From assembly GCA_004431415.1 (NCBI GenBank), contig QPMI01000553.1:291441-355440 (forward strand): a DNA stretch of 64,000 bases, written 5' to 3'. Each line of letters starts with the position of its first letter. Position 1 is the stretch's first letter. Positions 22,739-32,691 of this stretch are shown piece after piece. Both the position numbers and the translations under genes were made by a program. Under the pieces are notes generated by a model. It saw nothing but the letters and a program-made list of their open reading frames with translations, was not told the origin of the DNA and searched no databases. The stretch comes from Cyanophora paradoxa. Its lineage: Eukaryota > Glaucocystophyceae > Cyanophorales > Cyanophoraceae.

Positions 22739-23580
22739 GTCGTGTACATTAGCTCTCCAGTGAATACGGTGAAGCCGCTGCTTGTAATATCAAATCCGCC
22801 GCCGAGGTAATTACCGCCCCAGGAGTAAAGATCGATGTACTGGTCTTTTGCTATGTTACACATGAACGTAAATGCAAGGTTACGGTAATCACCGGCTTCG
22901 TTTGTGTACCCCCAGGGTTTCGCGCCATCCACGCCTTCCGATCCATTTCTCCGCAGCGTGACGGAAAGGCCCCCTGCGGCAGCACTGGTTGCCGACAGCG
23001 TAAATTTGTACACCCCGCTCACGGGCGCCGTGAAGGTACCCTCGGTCAAATTGAAGCCTCCCGTGTTGATCCACGACCACCCCCACGGTTTTATGACCCC
23101 TTTGGCCGCTGGCGTTACAAACGTAGTGCTCAGACCCACGCAGAAAGCCGGTTTCGGGTGCTTCAGGTACCCCGTAATTGTTGCGGCTCCGGCGATTGTC
23201 GTGTCACCGTTAACCCGCAGCCCGCCCACCACGTCCGCCCCTCCCCCCTGCACGTAGAGCGCCGCATTCCCCTCCCCGTCGGCAGTACCGTTAAAGGTCA
23301 GGGCGTTTGTGGTGTGACCACTCCCGTCCCAGGAGCCGTTCGTGACGGTGAGCCTCTGCGTCTTCACGCGCCCCGGCACGGCCGATCCGCCCTCCCGTGT
23401 GCGCATCTTATCGCAGCGCAGCTCGCCGACGCGGACGAGGTCGGCCTCGGAGAAGGGAATGGCCGTGGCGTTGTAGGGGGCCTCGGTGGCCTGGTTTCCG
23501 AGGGTGGTCTCCTTAATCGTGTGATCGCCCTTGTGATTCACGCTCGCAGCATAGGTGAATAGAGGGACGGCAACGGACAT
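22735..23580 (-). CDS. C1q-like fibre protein with shared anchor module (281 aa)
   Basis: N-terminal MSVAVPLFTYAA, then the anchor-like motif RVGELRCDK...VKTQRLTVTNG (residues ~50-85), a repetitive beta/shaft stretch, and a C-terminal C1q/TNF-type head (FTAPVSGVYKFTLSA, LRRNGS, and a final FTGELM strand). Trimeric C1q heads on shafts are receptor-binding fibres. Four proteins of element B (57072-60917) share the anchor or shaft motif, and two of them share the C1q head. The promoter is TTTTTTCTGATTAACGACAA before ATG. Confidence 0.75.
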   Translation of the reverse strand: MSVAVPLFTYAASVNHKGDHTIKETTLGNQATEAPYNATAIPFSEADLVRVGELRCDKMRTREGGSAVPGRVKTQRLTVTNGSWDGSGHTTNALTFNGTADGEGNAALYVQGGGADVVGGLRVNGDTTIAGAATITGYLKHPKPAFCVGLSTTFVTPAAKGVIKPWGWSWINTGGFNLTEGTFTAPVSGVYKFTLSATSAAAGGLSVTLRRNGSEGVDGAKPWGYTNEAGDYRNLAFTFMCNIAKDQYIDLYSWGGNYLGGGFDITSSGFTVFTGELMYTT

Positions 23581-23617
23581 TTGTCGTTAATCAGAAAAAA
23601 CCTTCTACCGTGTTATA

Positions 23618-26600
23618 CTATCCACCTGGCAATAGTACAGGATCGGGCGGGGTGCGAATGCCACTGGCAATCCAGTTTACAGAGAAATAGTACGGCTCCG
23701 CAAGAATACACTCGGTGTGGCATCGCAACTTTCCAAAGACTTTTACCGCTGTTGTGTTGTTGTAGACCGGATTGCCGTTAAAATCATAGCCGTTGTGAAT
23801 GCTGACAACGCATAGCGTGTTTTGTTCCAACCAATTCCATATGTTAAAGTCTTCTTGGGCACTTACTGCTATAGAGACCACGATTGAGGGGTCGTGCAAG
23901 TATTCGATGGCGAACGTCGCGGTACTTGTAAAGGTCAATATTGCGCCTACGCTAAGGGACTGGGCTGGGATGCTGAAACTCATTTTTCCAGAATGGATGT
24001 AGCACCCGGTGTTAACGTCGTCATAGCCGACGTATTCTTGATGATAGTGCGTGAAAAGCGCGTACCGTCCGTCGTGGTTGTGTGCAGACGGGGGGAAGGT
24101 GGCTGGCGTGCCCGTAACTTGAGTTTCCCAATCCACGGTGACGTTCGTCAAGTCCGGGGCCGTCCAGTCGCTGATTTCTGAGATGGTGTGCTGGTGATCT
24201 GCGTGGGGGTACGTGCTCGGCTTCCCCGTGATGTTACCCCACGCCCAAGTTGCTGGAATTGTCGGTATCGTCGGCCTCCCTTTTAGATCTTGGTACTCTC
24301 CTGTATGCGCCACGGCCGCCAGCTGCGGTACGGCGACGCCCACGGTGCTGACGGCCTGGCTCGCCCCCGGCGCCATGTGCCACTCGTAGTTCTGCGATGC
24401 AAAGACGGGCTGGCCTGGCTCGGGTGCCCAGTACTCGATGCCTTTGGCGATCTTCTTGGTGTAAGGGGCTGCAGGCCTGTCCACCAATTTATCGACGTAC
24501 GCCTTGGGTACCAGCCAGTTGGCCTTGGGGCTCTGCGAATTGATCCCGTTGTCTATGAAGGCCCCGTAGTTCCTGAAGGCCTCGGCCTCCCACCAATCCT
24601 GCATGCGGAAGGTCCCGGGAATTTCGAGGCGCGAGTTGGCGTCCGCCAGGCGGGCCACCTGCGCCCCTCCGTTCGACGAGACGCCCGAGTGACGGATGGC
24701 CGAGCCGAATTCGCGCCTTAGGGCGTCGATGTGGTTGATTCTGTTGAGGCCCTCCTGGTAGACCGCAATTAATACGCGCTTCCTGTTCTTGGCCTCCGCC
24801 GTCATCATTTCCTTTAGATCCAGCATCACCTGCTTTAGGCCAATGTTCAGGGCCAGTAGCCCATCCTGCATTGTTTCCGTGAGCTGCGACAGGTATAGCA
24901 CCGTTGCACGATCAATTTCGAGCAGAGTCTTCTGGTCCTTGGGGGTACGGTAATCGTTGATTGCGTTGTCGAGTGCGTGGATGAACTTCTGCAGGCTTTC
25001 GGGCTGCTTCTGGTTTCCAGCGTCCATCTTCAGCGTTTCGATCTCCATGATGAGTTTCAGCGCCCCGTTGTCGCCGCCCCTTCCGGTAAAAACGCCCATG
25101 GGGTTGTCGCCTAGCTCGCCCTCAATTCGCCGAATCCGCATCCTCAGTTGCTCGGCCTCGGAGCCGAAGGTCTCAATGCCCCACTCGACCATGTCCTGCG
25201 CGATCTTGCCGATGAACTGAATCGTATCGGCTGCCCAGTTGATGGGTACATAAAAAAGTTCTTGATGATGGTACCCACATCCCTCTTGTTCAGGATGTCC
25301 ACGAAGACGCCGGCGATCATTCCTGCGAGGATCGACAGGCCCATGCCACCCACGAACCCAATCTTCATGCCAGGTCTCAGGAACTGAAGGCCGGACGTGA
25401 GCCCCTGCTGAAGGCCAAACGAGCCCACGGTCATGATCATGCTGTCGCGGAAGTTGTCCATGAACTGCGCTTGCGTGATCTGTCCGCTCTCCAGGGCTTG
25501 GTAGGACGAGAGTAGCCCGCCCAGTGCCGTCAGCCCAAGGCCGGCCGCCCCGCCCCCAGTCGTCTGCCGGCCCTTGAGCCCGTACCCCAAGCCCGGCGCC
25601 CACCAGGTCGATACCCGCCCCCTGGAAGAGGTCGGCCACACCAAAGGGCATGCCATCGTTGTTGGTCGTACCTGCCGCGGAGAAGAGGGTCTCGGCGCTG
25701 AAGGCCTCCTTGGCCACGCCGGGTCGCCTGGCCCTCGGGCGCCCCAGGAAGGCGTCGCGCTGCTCTTTGGTGGTGAATCGCTCGAGGTCGAAATCCGCGA
25801 GGGCGTCGGCGGTGGCGCGGTTCCAGTCGCCGTAGGGCATGAGGGCGTTGCGCAGGATGGTGTCGGAGTCGCCCATCACGCGCCTGTCGAGCGTCTGAAA
25901 TACGCCCTCGGAGGGCAGGCGGGCGGTGCCCGGGCGCATTTCCTCCACGGAAACGTCGTCCCTTTCCGCGAGTGTGATATCGTCGGGGCTGGCCGAGCCC
26001 ACGCCCGCGCCCTCGTCGGCGTAGGCCCTTCCCCTCCTTTTTAAGAGTTGATTGGCCTCCCGTTTCAATGCTTGGTACTCTGTCTCTACCTTGGTCTTTC
26101 TCGCCTCCTCCTCTGCCGCCTTGCGCTCCGCAATCTTCCTCCTCTGCTCTTCGATGTCAGCTTCGCGTTTCGCGGCGTTCTCTATTGCTTGGCGCTTCCG
26201 CTCTTCGATCAGCCTTTTCGCCTCTTGTTCGTCCTCTTTGGCCTTTCTGTAGCGCTCCTCGATCTGGCGCTGGGCCTCGCCGCCTATCTTTTTCAGTGTG
26301 CTCACTTGGGCCAAGGTTTCGGATTCCGTTCGAATTTGGAAATTGACGGGTGGGTGTTTTTCTTTGAGTCTCGCGAGATCGCCGTTCATCCTGTCGTTTG
26401 CTGAAAAGCTCTCCGCGGGTACAATCTCTCGCAGGGTCGATAGGAACCGGTTCTGTGTGTTGACGAGGCTGAAGATGCTCTGGTACCTTTTCTGCGCCTC
26501 TGGGTTTTTCGGGCCCAGTTTGGGGTTTCTCCTCAGCTCGTCGAGGAACTCGTCCCTCCGTCGCTCGTACTCTTTGAAGTCCATGTTCGCGAGCCATCGC

Positions 26601-28024
26601 GTGGCCTCGGCCCGCAGCTCCGGGTGCATCTCGTTTGCGTCCCCGTATGCAGTCCAGATGGCCTCTGTGATCGGCCTTTGCACGGATTCTCGGTTGAAGA
26701 ACTCCCACCCCGAACCCGGCTGCATCTTTCTCCTCAGCTCTTCGGCGTCCTGTTTGCCCCTGCCCGTCAGCTGGTCCATCACATACCCGAACTGTGCCAT
26801 GTCCTCTCTCAGGGCGCGGACTCTGTCCCCGGTCGCTTTCCTTTTCTCGAGTTTTGCGAGCTCGGCTCTGAAGGTTTGCATCTGTGTATTCCTGTACTCC
26901 TCGAGGCGCAGCTTGCGCCGCCCCACCTTTGGCTCTTCTAGTCTTGAGAACTCGTCATCCGTTGCGTTACGCATCGCATCGAGTCGCGCCGCCTCGTCCG
27001 CCCTCCGCCGCTGCTCTACCGCATCGAATAGCGCCCTCTGGTCCTCTAATGAGAGGCCGATGAGCTCTTCCACTTGGTCGCTTCTACCCAGCCGCGCAAA
27101 GGGCAGCCTCTCGGCGGCCGGCCTCGGATCGGGCCTCGGCGTCGTCTGCGTCTCGGCCGTCCCCATGGGCGAGCGTGCCTCCGCGGTGGCCGCGTACTTG
27201 AGCAGCCTCTGCGCCAGCTCGTCCGCGTTGGCCTTGAATTTTTTCGACTGCTCGTCCGCTCGCTCGGCCGCCTCCTTTAAATTTTTGATCTCCTCCCGGA
27301 GCCTGTTCGCCTCCTGCACCGCCCCCGTTTGCAGCTCTCCGGCCTTTCTCCGCGTCTCCTCTTCCTCTTCTAACAGCTGCCTTCTCGTCTCTGCCTCCTT
27401 TTCCAGCTTCTTCTTCCTGTCCTCGATCTCTTTCCTCTGCGCCTCGAGCAGCTCTGTGCCCGCGGTCAGCGCCTCGATTTCCTGGAGCTTCTTCGCATTG
27501 GCGGCTTCCCTCTGCTCGTTTATCCTCTTCAGCTCCTCCTCGGCATCGAGTATCATTTTTGTGCGCTCTTCCGCGACCTGGCGCTCTGCCGACCTTAGCG
27601 CCGTGAGGGCGCTCTCTTCTTGCCTTTGCGCGTCTGTCATCAGCTTGTTCGCTTCCGCCTTCTTCTCCGCGACCTCTGTCATTTCCTTGTCTTTCAGCTC
27701 GCTCCATTGCTTCTTTTCGTTCTCGAGTTTGTAGTACTCGCGCTGCGCGTCCTCGGTATCGAATTTAATGGGGGGTCTCGCGTTCAGCTCGTCGATTTGC
27801 CTCACGAACCCCTTCCGATCCTTGTAGTATTTGATGCCGCCTACGATGAGGGCGCCCCCGAAGATGGCCGTTGAAGTGGCGAGGCCTGCTACCTTATCCA
27901 TGCCCTCCCCGCCTGAGCCGCCGCCACCCGAGCCGCTGCTGCCCCCGCCCCCGCCCACTGGCGTGCCGCTGGAGCCCCCTCCGCCCCCGTGCCTGTACCC
28001 CCACCCCGGTGCCTGTACCCCCAC
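23618..28024 (-). CDS. giant coiled-coil / tail-fibre-like structural protein, C-terminal 1,468 codons
   Basis: Begins in a Gly/Ser linker, then a hydrophobic segment (AIFGGALIVGG), long Glu/Lys/Arg coiled coils (about residues 85-275 and 560-700), a mixed region, and a C-terminal fibre part with His-rich repeats (HADHQHTISEISDW, HNHDGRYALFTHYH) typical of phage tail fibres. Between about 25,590 and 25,255 another frame is clearly the coding one: it gives a hydrophobic Gly-rich segment ending NFFMYP. Two compensating one-base changes therefore interrupt the frame, one at an A6 tract. This open frame has no good start. The true N-terminus is most likely the block at 28,206-28,827. Probable role: large internal or vertex-spanning virion protein. 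Confidence 0.7.
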   Translation of the reverse strand: MGVQAPGWGYRHGGGGGSSGTPVGGGGGSSGSGGGGSGGEGMDKVAGLATSTAIFGGALIVGGIKYYKDRKGFVRQIDELNARPPIKFDTEDAQREYYKLENEKKQWSELKDKEMTEVAEKKAEANKLMTDAQRQEESALTALRSAERQVAEERTKMILDAEEELKRINEQREAANAKKLQEIEALTAGTELLEAQRKEIEDRKKKLEKEAETRRQLLEEEEETRRKAGELQTGAVQEANRLREEIKNLKEAAERADEQSKKFKANADELAQRLLKYAATAEARSPMGTAETQTTPRPDPRPAAERLPFARLGRSDQVEELIGLSLEDQRALFDAVEQRRRADEAARLDAMRNATDDEFSRLEEPKVGRRKLRLEEYRNTQMQTFRAELAKLEKRKATGDRVRALREDMAQFGYVMDQLTGRGKQDAEELRRKMQPGSGWEFFNRESVQRPITEAIWTAYGDANEMHPELRAEATRWLANMDFKEYERRRDEFLDELRRNPKLGPKNPEAQKRYQSIFSLVNTQNRFLSTLREIVPAESFSANDRMNGDLARLKEKHPPVNFQIRTESETLAQVSTLKKIGGEAQRQIEERYRKAKEDEQEAKRLIEERKRQAIENAAKREADIEEQRRKIAERKAAEEEARKTKVETEYQALKREANQLLKRRGRAYADEGAGVGSASPDDITLAERDDVSVEEMRPGTARLPSEGVFQTLDRRVMGDSDTILRNALMPYGDWNRATADALADFDLERFTTKEQRDAFLGRPRARRPGVAKEAFSAETLFSAAGTTNNDGMPFGVADLFQGAGIDLVGAGLGVRAQGPADDWGRGGRPWADGTGRATLVLPSPGERTDHASAVHGQLPRQHDHDRGLVWPSAGAHVRPSVPETWHEDWVRGWHGPVDPRRNDRRRLRGHPEQEGCGYHHQELFYVPINWAADTIQFIGKIAQDMVEWGIETFGSEAEQLRMRIRRIEGELGDNPMGVFTGRGGDNGALKLIMEIETLKMDAGNQKQPESLQKFIHALDNAINDYRTPKDQKTLLEIDRATVLYLSQLTETMQDGLLALNIGLKQVMLDLKEMMTAEAKNRKRVLIAVYQEGLNRINHIDALRREFGSAIRHSGVSSNGGAQVARLADANSRLEIPGTFRMQDWWEAEAFRNYGAFIDNGINSQSPKANWLVPKAYVDKLVDRPAAPYTKKIAKGIEYWAPEPGQPVFASQNYEWHMAPGASQAVSTVGVAVPQLAAVAHTGEYQDLKGRPTIPTIPATWAWGNITGKPSTYPHADHQHTISEISDWTAPDLTNVTVDWETQVTGTPATFPPSAHNHDGRYALFTHYHQEYVGYDDVNTGCYIHSGKMSFSIPAQSLSVGAILTFTSTATFAIEYLHDPSIVVSIAVSAQEDFNIWNWLEQNTLCVVSIHNGYDFNGNPVYNNTTAVKVFGKLRCHTECILAEPYYFSVNWIASGIRTPPDPVLLPGG

Positions 28025-28205
28025 CCCCGGTGCCTGTACCCCACCTCCCGTGCTTCCACCACCCGTACCCCACCCGGAATCGCACCCGGCACCTTGGGCC
28101 CGCCGATGATGTCGTCGTACAGGTGGCGGTGCGCCCAGTCCGTGATGTCGGCCTTCACGTGCGGGTGCTTGACGAGGGCGTACCTCTCGTCGTGGAAGTG
28201 GTCCT
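28025..28205 (-). CDS. linking segment of the giant fibre gene, frame-broken
   Basis: In a third frame, the minus strand from about 28,290 to 28,070 reads a His-rich fibre-like stretch (HVKADITDWAHRHLYDDI) followed by a Gly-rich linker with GGTGTG repeats that enters the 23618-28024 frame. This ties the N- and C-terminal blocks into one protein with at least two more frame changes. Confidence 0.5.
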
Positions 28206-28827
28206 TCAGCGCCCAGTTCTGCGTCTTCGCCCAGTCCGAGCGATCGGGGAGCACGTCGGGCGCCGTTGGGATGCGGCCCCGCCCGTCGTCTCCGGCGTCT
28301 CGCCCGTCCTGTCGGCGCTCAGGGCGCGGATGTTGACCTTGAAGTGGTCGAACCACGCGAAAAACTCCTCCCTGTCGCGCCTGTACTGCTCGGGCTCCAT
28401 GCTCGGCAGCGCCTGGCGGCTCCAGTAGATGTGGCGCAGGGGGCCCGCGATGCGCTCGAGTGCGTTGTACCCGGGCCTCACGTCTCCCTCTGCCCCCTTT
28501 AGAGTCAGTTTCACGAGGTTGAGGGTGGCATCCTTTGCGGTGACCGAGTTTGCGATTTTCACGTCGGCCGCCCTCTTGATAATGTTCCAGTCCACGCCCG
28601 TCTCGGTCGTCACGCCCCAGAGCCCCTTGATAATTGCGGTGAGGTCACCGTAATCGTCCAAGGTACCGACGGACGTCAGGAAATCGCTGTAGGTCGCGCC
28701 CTTGCGCAGCCTTATCTCGTCCGCGTAAATTCCCTCACGCTCAGGCTCCCGTCTATCGCGAAGGCGCCGTTCAGCACCTCGTCCGGATTCGGGATGGCCA
28801 TGCGCCAGGGTCGTCGAGCATCGACAT
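28206..28827 (-). CDS. N-terminal part of the giant structural protein, frame-broken
   Basis: The ATG at 28,827 follows AATTTTTCTCTCTCGCGGATAAA, an exact fit to the element A promoter layout. The frame changes within 20 codons and again near 28,735. The main block then reads GIYADEIRLRKGATYSDFL...NIIKRAADVKIANSVTAKD...FFAWFDHFKVNIRALS before slipping at about 28,270. No family recognised. Its continuity with the downstream His-rich and coiled-coil blocks is inferred from spacing and lack of any other promoter motif. Confidence 0.5.
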
Positions 28828-28852
28828 TTTATCCGCGAGAGAGAAAAATTAA

Positions 28853-29100
28853 CTAATGCTCCGCGTCCCACGTCCACTTCAGCTTGCCGCTCACCTCGCC
28901 CGTTGTCCAGCGGCCCACGGGCACCTGCCAGAAAACGTCGGCGTAGGGTAATCGGGCCTGATAGTGATCTGCTCGTCACGCAGCCAGCGGTAGGCCTCGG
29001 AGGCGTCGCGAATCTTTGGCTCCCAGTATTCCCCACCCGTGCCGTTCGGCAGCGAGTACCCCTCCCTTGCTACCCGTACCCTGTAAAAGTGATCGCCCAT
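28853..29100 (-). CDS. hypothetical small protein, frame break (about 82 aa)
   Basis: Start at the ATG 8 nt after the upstream gene's stop; MGDHFYRVRVAREG. Near 28,945 the frame changes, and the alternative frame continues YADVFWQVPVGRW to a stop at 28,853, just before the promoter motif of the next gene. Aromatic-rich and beta-like. Function unknown. Confidence 0.5.
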
Positions 29101-29108
29101 TAGCGTGT

Positions 29109-29327
29109 CTACCCCCTGTACTCGAATTCTACGATTAAGGCCAAGTCCTGCCATGCGCTCTCACCGAGACGGATGTGACTGAGGCTGTGCAGCAGCCCGT
29201 ATTTAATTGGACCAGAGGCGGTTACAAGATCGACTCTGTAAGTAAGGGGCGAGGGGTAGCCAGGCACGCCCGTAAAGGTACGCGTCTTGACGCCCGAGCC
29301 CTTTCGCGGGAATATGATCAGGCGCAT
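29109..29327 (-). CDS. hypothetical small protein (72 aa)
   Basis: Starts MRLIIFPRKGSG right after the motif GATTTTCGCAGGCCCCCTTAA, one of the clearest promoter matches. Beta-rich, no membrane segment. Its stop is 8 nt from the next start, so the two are probably co-expressed. Confidence 0.6.
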   Translation of the reverse strand: MRLIIFPRKGSGVKTRTFTGVPGYPSPLTYRVDLVTASGPIKYGLLHSLSHIRLGESAWQDLALIVEFEYRG

Positions 29328-29356
29328 TTAAGGGGGCCTGCGAAAATCTAGTCGGC

Positions 29357-29806
29357 CTACTTAGCGTAGGCCCAGAGGCCGAAGTTCTTGACGATGAAGG
29401 CGTTGTTCTTCTTGGTCGCGCCCGTGATGTCGGTGAAGCGCACGCGCAGCTCCTGGAATTTGTCGTACGCGACGTAATTCGGGCGCACGGCCATGGGCAC
29501 CTCGAACCAGTAAAGGATGGTGTTTTCCAGGCCGTCGTGGCCCCACGTCGGAATCACGACCTTGTTGATGCACGAGTTCACGTTCGAGATGGTCGTGACG
29601 TTCAAGTCGGGCGCGTCCATCAGCAGCACGTTTACGGTTTTCGCGGCGGTGGGGTCCGGAATCGCGGTCGTGTCCAGCTCCAGGTAGACTCCCTTGATCT
29701 GCAGCGTGTCGACGTCGGAGGGGATCTGGTTCAGCTTGAGGCGCCAGAAGCCCTCGGAATCCTGCGTTTCTCCGTTCGACTGGACGTAGAGGTTAACGCA
29801 GGACAT
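29357..29806 (-). CDS. putative minor capsid (single jelly-roll?) protein (149 aa)
   Basis: A beta-rich protein beginning MSCVNLYVQSNGETQDSEG, a VNLxVxSxxRxxG-like opening similar to penton proteins of polinton-like viruses, ending in LRVRFTDITGATKKNNAFI. Length fits a single jelly roll. The promoter AATTTCTCAGCCCCCCCTTAA precedes the ATG. The penton assignment is by pattern and genome context only; a structural prediction would decide it. Confidence 0.5.
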   Translation of the reverse strand: MSCVNLYVQSNGETQDSEGFWRLKLNQIPSDVDTLQIKGVYLELDTTAIPDPTAAKTVNVLLMDAPDLNVTTISNVNSCINKVVIPTWGHDGLENTILYWFEVPMAVRPNYVAYDKFQELRVRFTDITGATKKNNAFIVKNFGLWAYAK

Positions 29807-29825
29807 TTAAGGGGGGGCTGAGAAA

Positions 29826-30014
29826 TTAAGCCCGCTTCGGTCCCATGTTCAGGAGGGTGGGCCCCACGAAGTAGTAGCCCGCGAATTGTGCGAGGAGGAT
29901 CCGCAGCAGGTAGTAGCGCGCGGGCGACATGTACGCAACGGCGCCGAGGGTCAGGAGGCTGCCCAGGTAGCGCGAATCGCTGAGGATGTTGTCGAGGCTC
30001 GGCAGGGACATCAT
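29826..30014 (-). CDS. small membrane protein (62 aa)
   Basis: Two hydrophobic segments (about residues 15-30 and 35-55), LLTLGAVAYMSP and LLAQFAGYYFVGP, between short polar ends. Small membrane proteins of this size line the inner membrane or capsid interior of many NCLDV-related viruses. Promoter motif AAATTTCTGAAAGGGGCCTTAAA. Confidence 0.6.
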   Translation of the reverse strand: MMSLPSLDNILSDSRYLGSLLTLGAVAYMSPARYYLLRILLAQFAGYYFVGPTLLNMGPKRA

Positions 30015-30042
30015 TCTCGGGTTTAAGGCCCCTTTCAGAAAT

Positions 30043-30399
30043 TTACTTGGGCATGAAGAAATTCCTGACGCGCTCTCCCTCCTCGTGCAGCGCCCACTGC
30101 AGCCGGTCGATGACGGCGGCCATCACGGGCGGGCTCGCGGCGGGGTTTTTCGCGTACGCCCTGGCGTCCTCTGCCATCTGGGGGTGGTACTGCTCGACCC
30201 GCTTGGCGTAGCTCGCGATGGCGCGGCGGGTGCACCGATCCAGGTCAGCCGCCATTTCCGCCGGTGCCTTCGGCTGCTGCTGCTTCTTTCGCGCGTAAGT
30301 CCTAAGAAGCCAAGGGTAGGCCGTGGTGCTGCTGCTGGTGCTGGTGTTGGTGGGCGCTGGAGCCTCTGCGCTGGGGGCTGGTGTCGCGGGAGTCTCCAT
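30043..30399 (-). CDS. hypothetical protein, Pro/Ala/Thr-rich N-terminus (118 aa)
   Basis: Residues 1-28 are low-complexity Pro/Ala/Ser/Thr. The rest is helical and basic (RTYARKKQQQ, then RRAIASYAKRVEQYHPQM). Promoter TTTTTTTCTAGAGAAC precedes the ATG. Unknown function. Confidence 0.6.
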   Translation of the reverse strand: METPATPAPSAEAPAPTNTSTSSSTTAYPWLLRTYARKKQQQPKAPAEMAADLDRCTRRAIASYAKRVEQYHPQMAEDARAYAKNPAASPPVMAAVIDRLQWALHEEGERVRNFFMPK

Positions 30400-30465
30400 T
30401 TCCCATGTTCTCTAGAAAAAAACGCGTACCGGTCTGCGTCATCTGAATGTCCACGTGGTGCGGGC

Positions 30466-30675
30466 CTATGTTCTGGACGCTCTCGCGCCTCTGCTCGGGC
30501 GGGGCTCGGGCTCGGGCTGCCCGCGGCGCACGACCCTAAGGGCCGCCGCCTTCAGGGCGCCCAGCACGGTGTTGGGGCGCACTCGCTCCGTGCCGCCCAG
30601 CAGCTCGGAAATCAGGAAGAGCGCGCCGCATACGACGGTGATGACGTCCGAGTGGGTGCATTCCCCCTGGAACAT
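30466..30675 (-). CDS. small membrane protein (69 aa)
   Basis: One hydrophobic segment (VITVVCGALFLISELLGG, residues ~11-28) followed by a basic tail. Starts soon after the stop of the HUH-motif gene to its right. Unknown function; likely virion membrane or capsid-associated. Confidence 0.55.
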   Translation of the reverse strand: MFQGECTHSDVITVVCGALFLISELLGGTERVRPNTVLGALKAAALRVVRRGQPEPEPRPSRGARASRT

Positions 30676-30696
30676 CTTGCGGGCGCGTCAGATTAA

Positions 30697-32668
30697 TTAA
30701 CCGCGGCCCCTGCCCCTTCCGCGCCCCTTGCCCTTTCCGCGCCCGCGGCCCAGCCCTCCGATCTCGGCGGCCTGCGGCGCGAAGCGCGGATCGTCCGAGG
30801 GGGCGGACTCCGTCTGGAAGATGGAGAAGAGGTAGCCGTCCGTGTTGTTGTCGGTGTTATTCTGGTTGCGCGCGTGCGACCACTGCTTCAGCAGGTCGCG
30901 CCGCTGCGTCTCGGGCAGCGTCTTCGTGAGGTACTCCTGCAGCCGCCCGCCGTAATTTTCCTCCGGGATCAGCTCGGCGAGGATGGTGGGCGGGTCTTTT
31001 CCCATGCCGATTCTCCCCCGGTTCAGGTCGTCGATGAGCTCCGCGTTCTGCAGGATTCTCTCCGCGTCCTGCCCCGCCTCTTGCTGCAGCTGCTCCACCA
31101 GCCTCCTTCCGGCCTCCGCGAATTTGCCGGCCAGAATTTCGCCCAGCCTCTCGTAGACGGTTGTCGTACCCGGCTCCTTTTCCTTGAGTACCACGACCCA
31201 ATCGTACTTTGCCCAGAGCACCTGCAGGTTCGATATGTGGTCGATCGTGACGAGCACGTGGGCGTGCAAGCAGCCGTCGGTCGGCCCACTTCCACGCCCC
31301 CTGCACGCGAATTCCGATGATGGCGTTTGCAAAGGTATCGTCCTTGTACTTGCCGTCCTCTTCCTTTAAATTAAATCGAATGAACTTGTAGAATTCGGCG
31401 TCCGAGAGCACCTGGGCCAGGCTGCCGCGGAAGGCCTCCACCTCGAATTCTCTCGCGGCGCCCAGCCTCTTGTGTGTGTTGAAGAGCACCCAGTACCGCG
31501 ACTGGCGCGCCTGTCGAATATCGTAGCGCGTGCTGCCGTCGGCGTTCTTTTTGTTGAGGATGAAAACCGAGCGGCCCGTCTCGTTGATTTCGGTGATGAC
31601 CTTTTCGAGCGCCTCCAGCCCGTTGGCCCTCGCGGCCTGCAGCCCCGTTTTCGTCTTTTCTATGTTCTCCCTCACCTCCGTCGATTTCCTTAGGATCTCG
31701 TCGATCCTGCTCATGTCGGGCGCGGCGATATCCTGCTTCCTAATTTTCTCCTGGCCCGACCCCGGCGCGATGGTTGACTGGCCGAAGGCGGCGGCCATAT
31801 CCTTGGCGGATTTCGAGGCCTTCGTCTTCGGGCCGCCCAGCACCGTCTGCGCCATCTGATTCTGCGCCTGCGTCGACACGGCCGTGGTGTCGCCCCTCTT
31901 ACGCCGCTGCAGGCCCAAATTTGCGAGGAGGCCGCGCTCGTCCAGGAATCGGTAGCACTGCATGCAGAGCCACGAGTTCTTCGGGTACACCGGGGGCAGC
32001 TGCGCGGGCTTCTTGTCTTTGATCGGGGGGTACTTGTTTTTTGGCCTTTGCGCCTTCGCCCACTCGTTTGCCTTGTCGACCTTTTTCGCGTAATCGGCGT
32101 ACGCGGCCTCCTTCTTCGCGGTCGCCTCCGCAACGGCCTCCGCGGTGCCCTTTTTGCGGGGTATGCTCGGGATTTCGTACATGAGGCGCAGGCAGCGGTA
32201 GCAGACGGGCGGCGATTTTTGGGCGCTCTGGAAGGCGCGCGGGATGGCCCGCAGGCGCTCCTCGGGCAGCGCGTCGTAGAACTGCTTGCTGTGGATGCTC
32301 CAGAACGTGGCATCTTTGTAGTAGGCGTCGAGCGCAGTGGTTTCCGGTACCTGCACGCGCGTGATCGGATCCTCGAGAATTTTAACTACATCCGGGATGC
32401 CCTTCTGCATTTCGATGATCTGCCCATTTTCGCCCTCGACCAGCACGGCCCGCTTTGGAATTTCGACTATGGGCATATCGAGCTCGTTGTATTTCTTTTC
32501 CTTCATCTTCTTCCCCCGCTTCCCCTTTGGCTTCGGCTCATCCTCGGCCTCTTCCTCTTCTACCTCTTCCTCTGATTCCGACTCTGGCTTCTCCTCCTCT
32601 TCCTCGTAAGCCGACCCCTCGGACTCGCTCTCCGGCTTCTTCTTACGGCCTCGGCGCTTCGGAGGCAT
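30697..32668 (-). CDS. HUH-motif Rep-like protein, large paralogue (frame break)
   Basis: The N-terminus is Lys/Arg then Glu/Ser tracts (nuclear-type), followed by two CxxC pairs (VCYRCLRL near residue 170 and WLCMQCYRF near 250), a zinc-ribbon arrangement. Then come Rep-type motifs: motif I SRYWVLFNTHKR, motif II LHAHVLVTIDH (His-Ala-His), motif III EYLTKT (YxxK), and a Gly/Arg repeat tail (GRGRGKGKGRG). Motifs II and III lie in another frame from about 31,290 downward, so a one-base break separates them from motif I. The same three motifs occur in the adjacent gene. Family knowledge: HUH endonucleases nick and religate an origin strand in rolling-circle replication and are universal in mriyaviruses. 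The assignment rests on motifs seen by eye. Confidence 0.65.
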
Positions 32669-32691
32669 ATTTATTGGCTACAAGAAAAAAA

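Noticed and set aside
26298-27734. Plus-strand open frame of 478 codons
   Set aside because: Exactly antisense to the Glu/Lys coiled coil; its Ser/Leu/Phe-rich product is the usual mirror of such a sequence.
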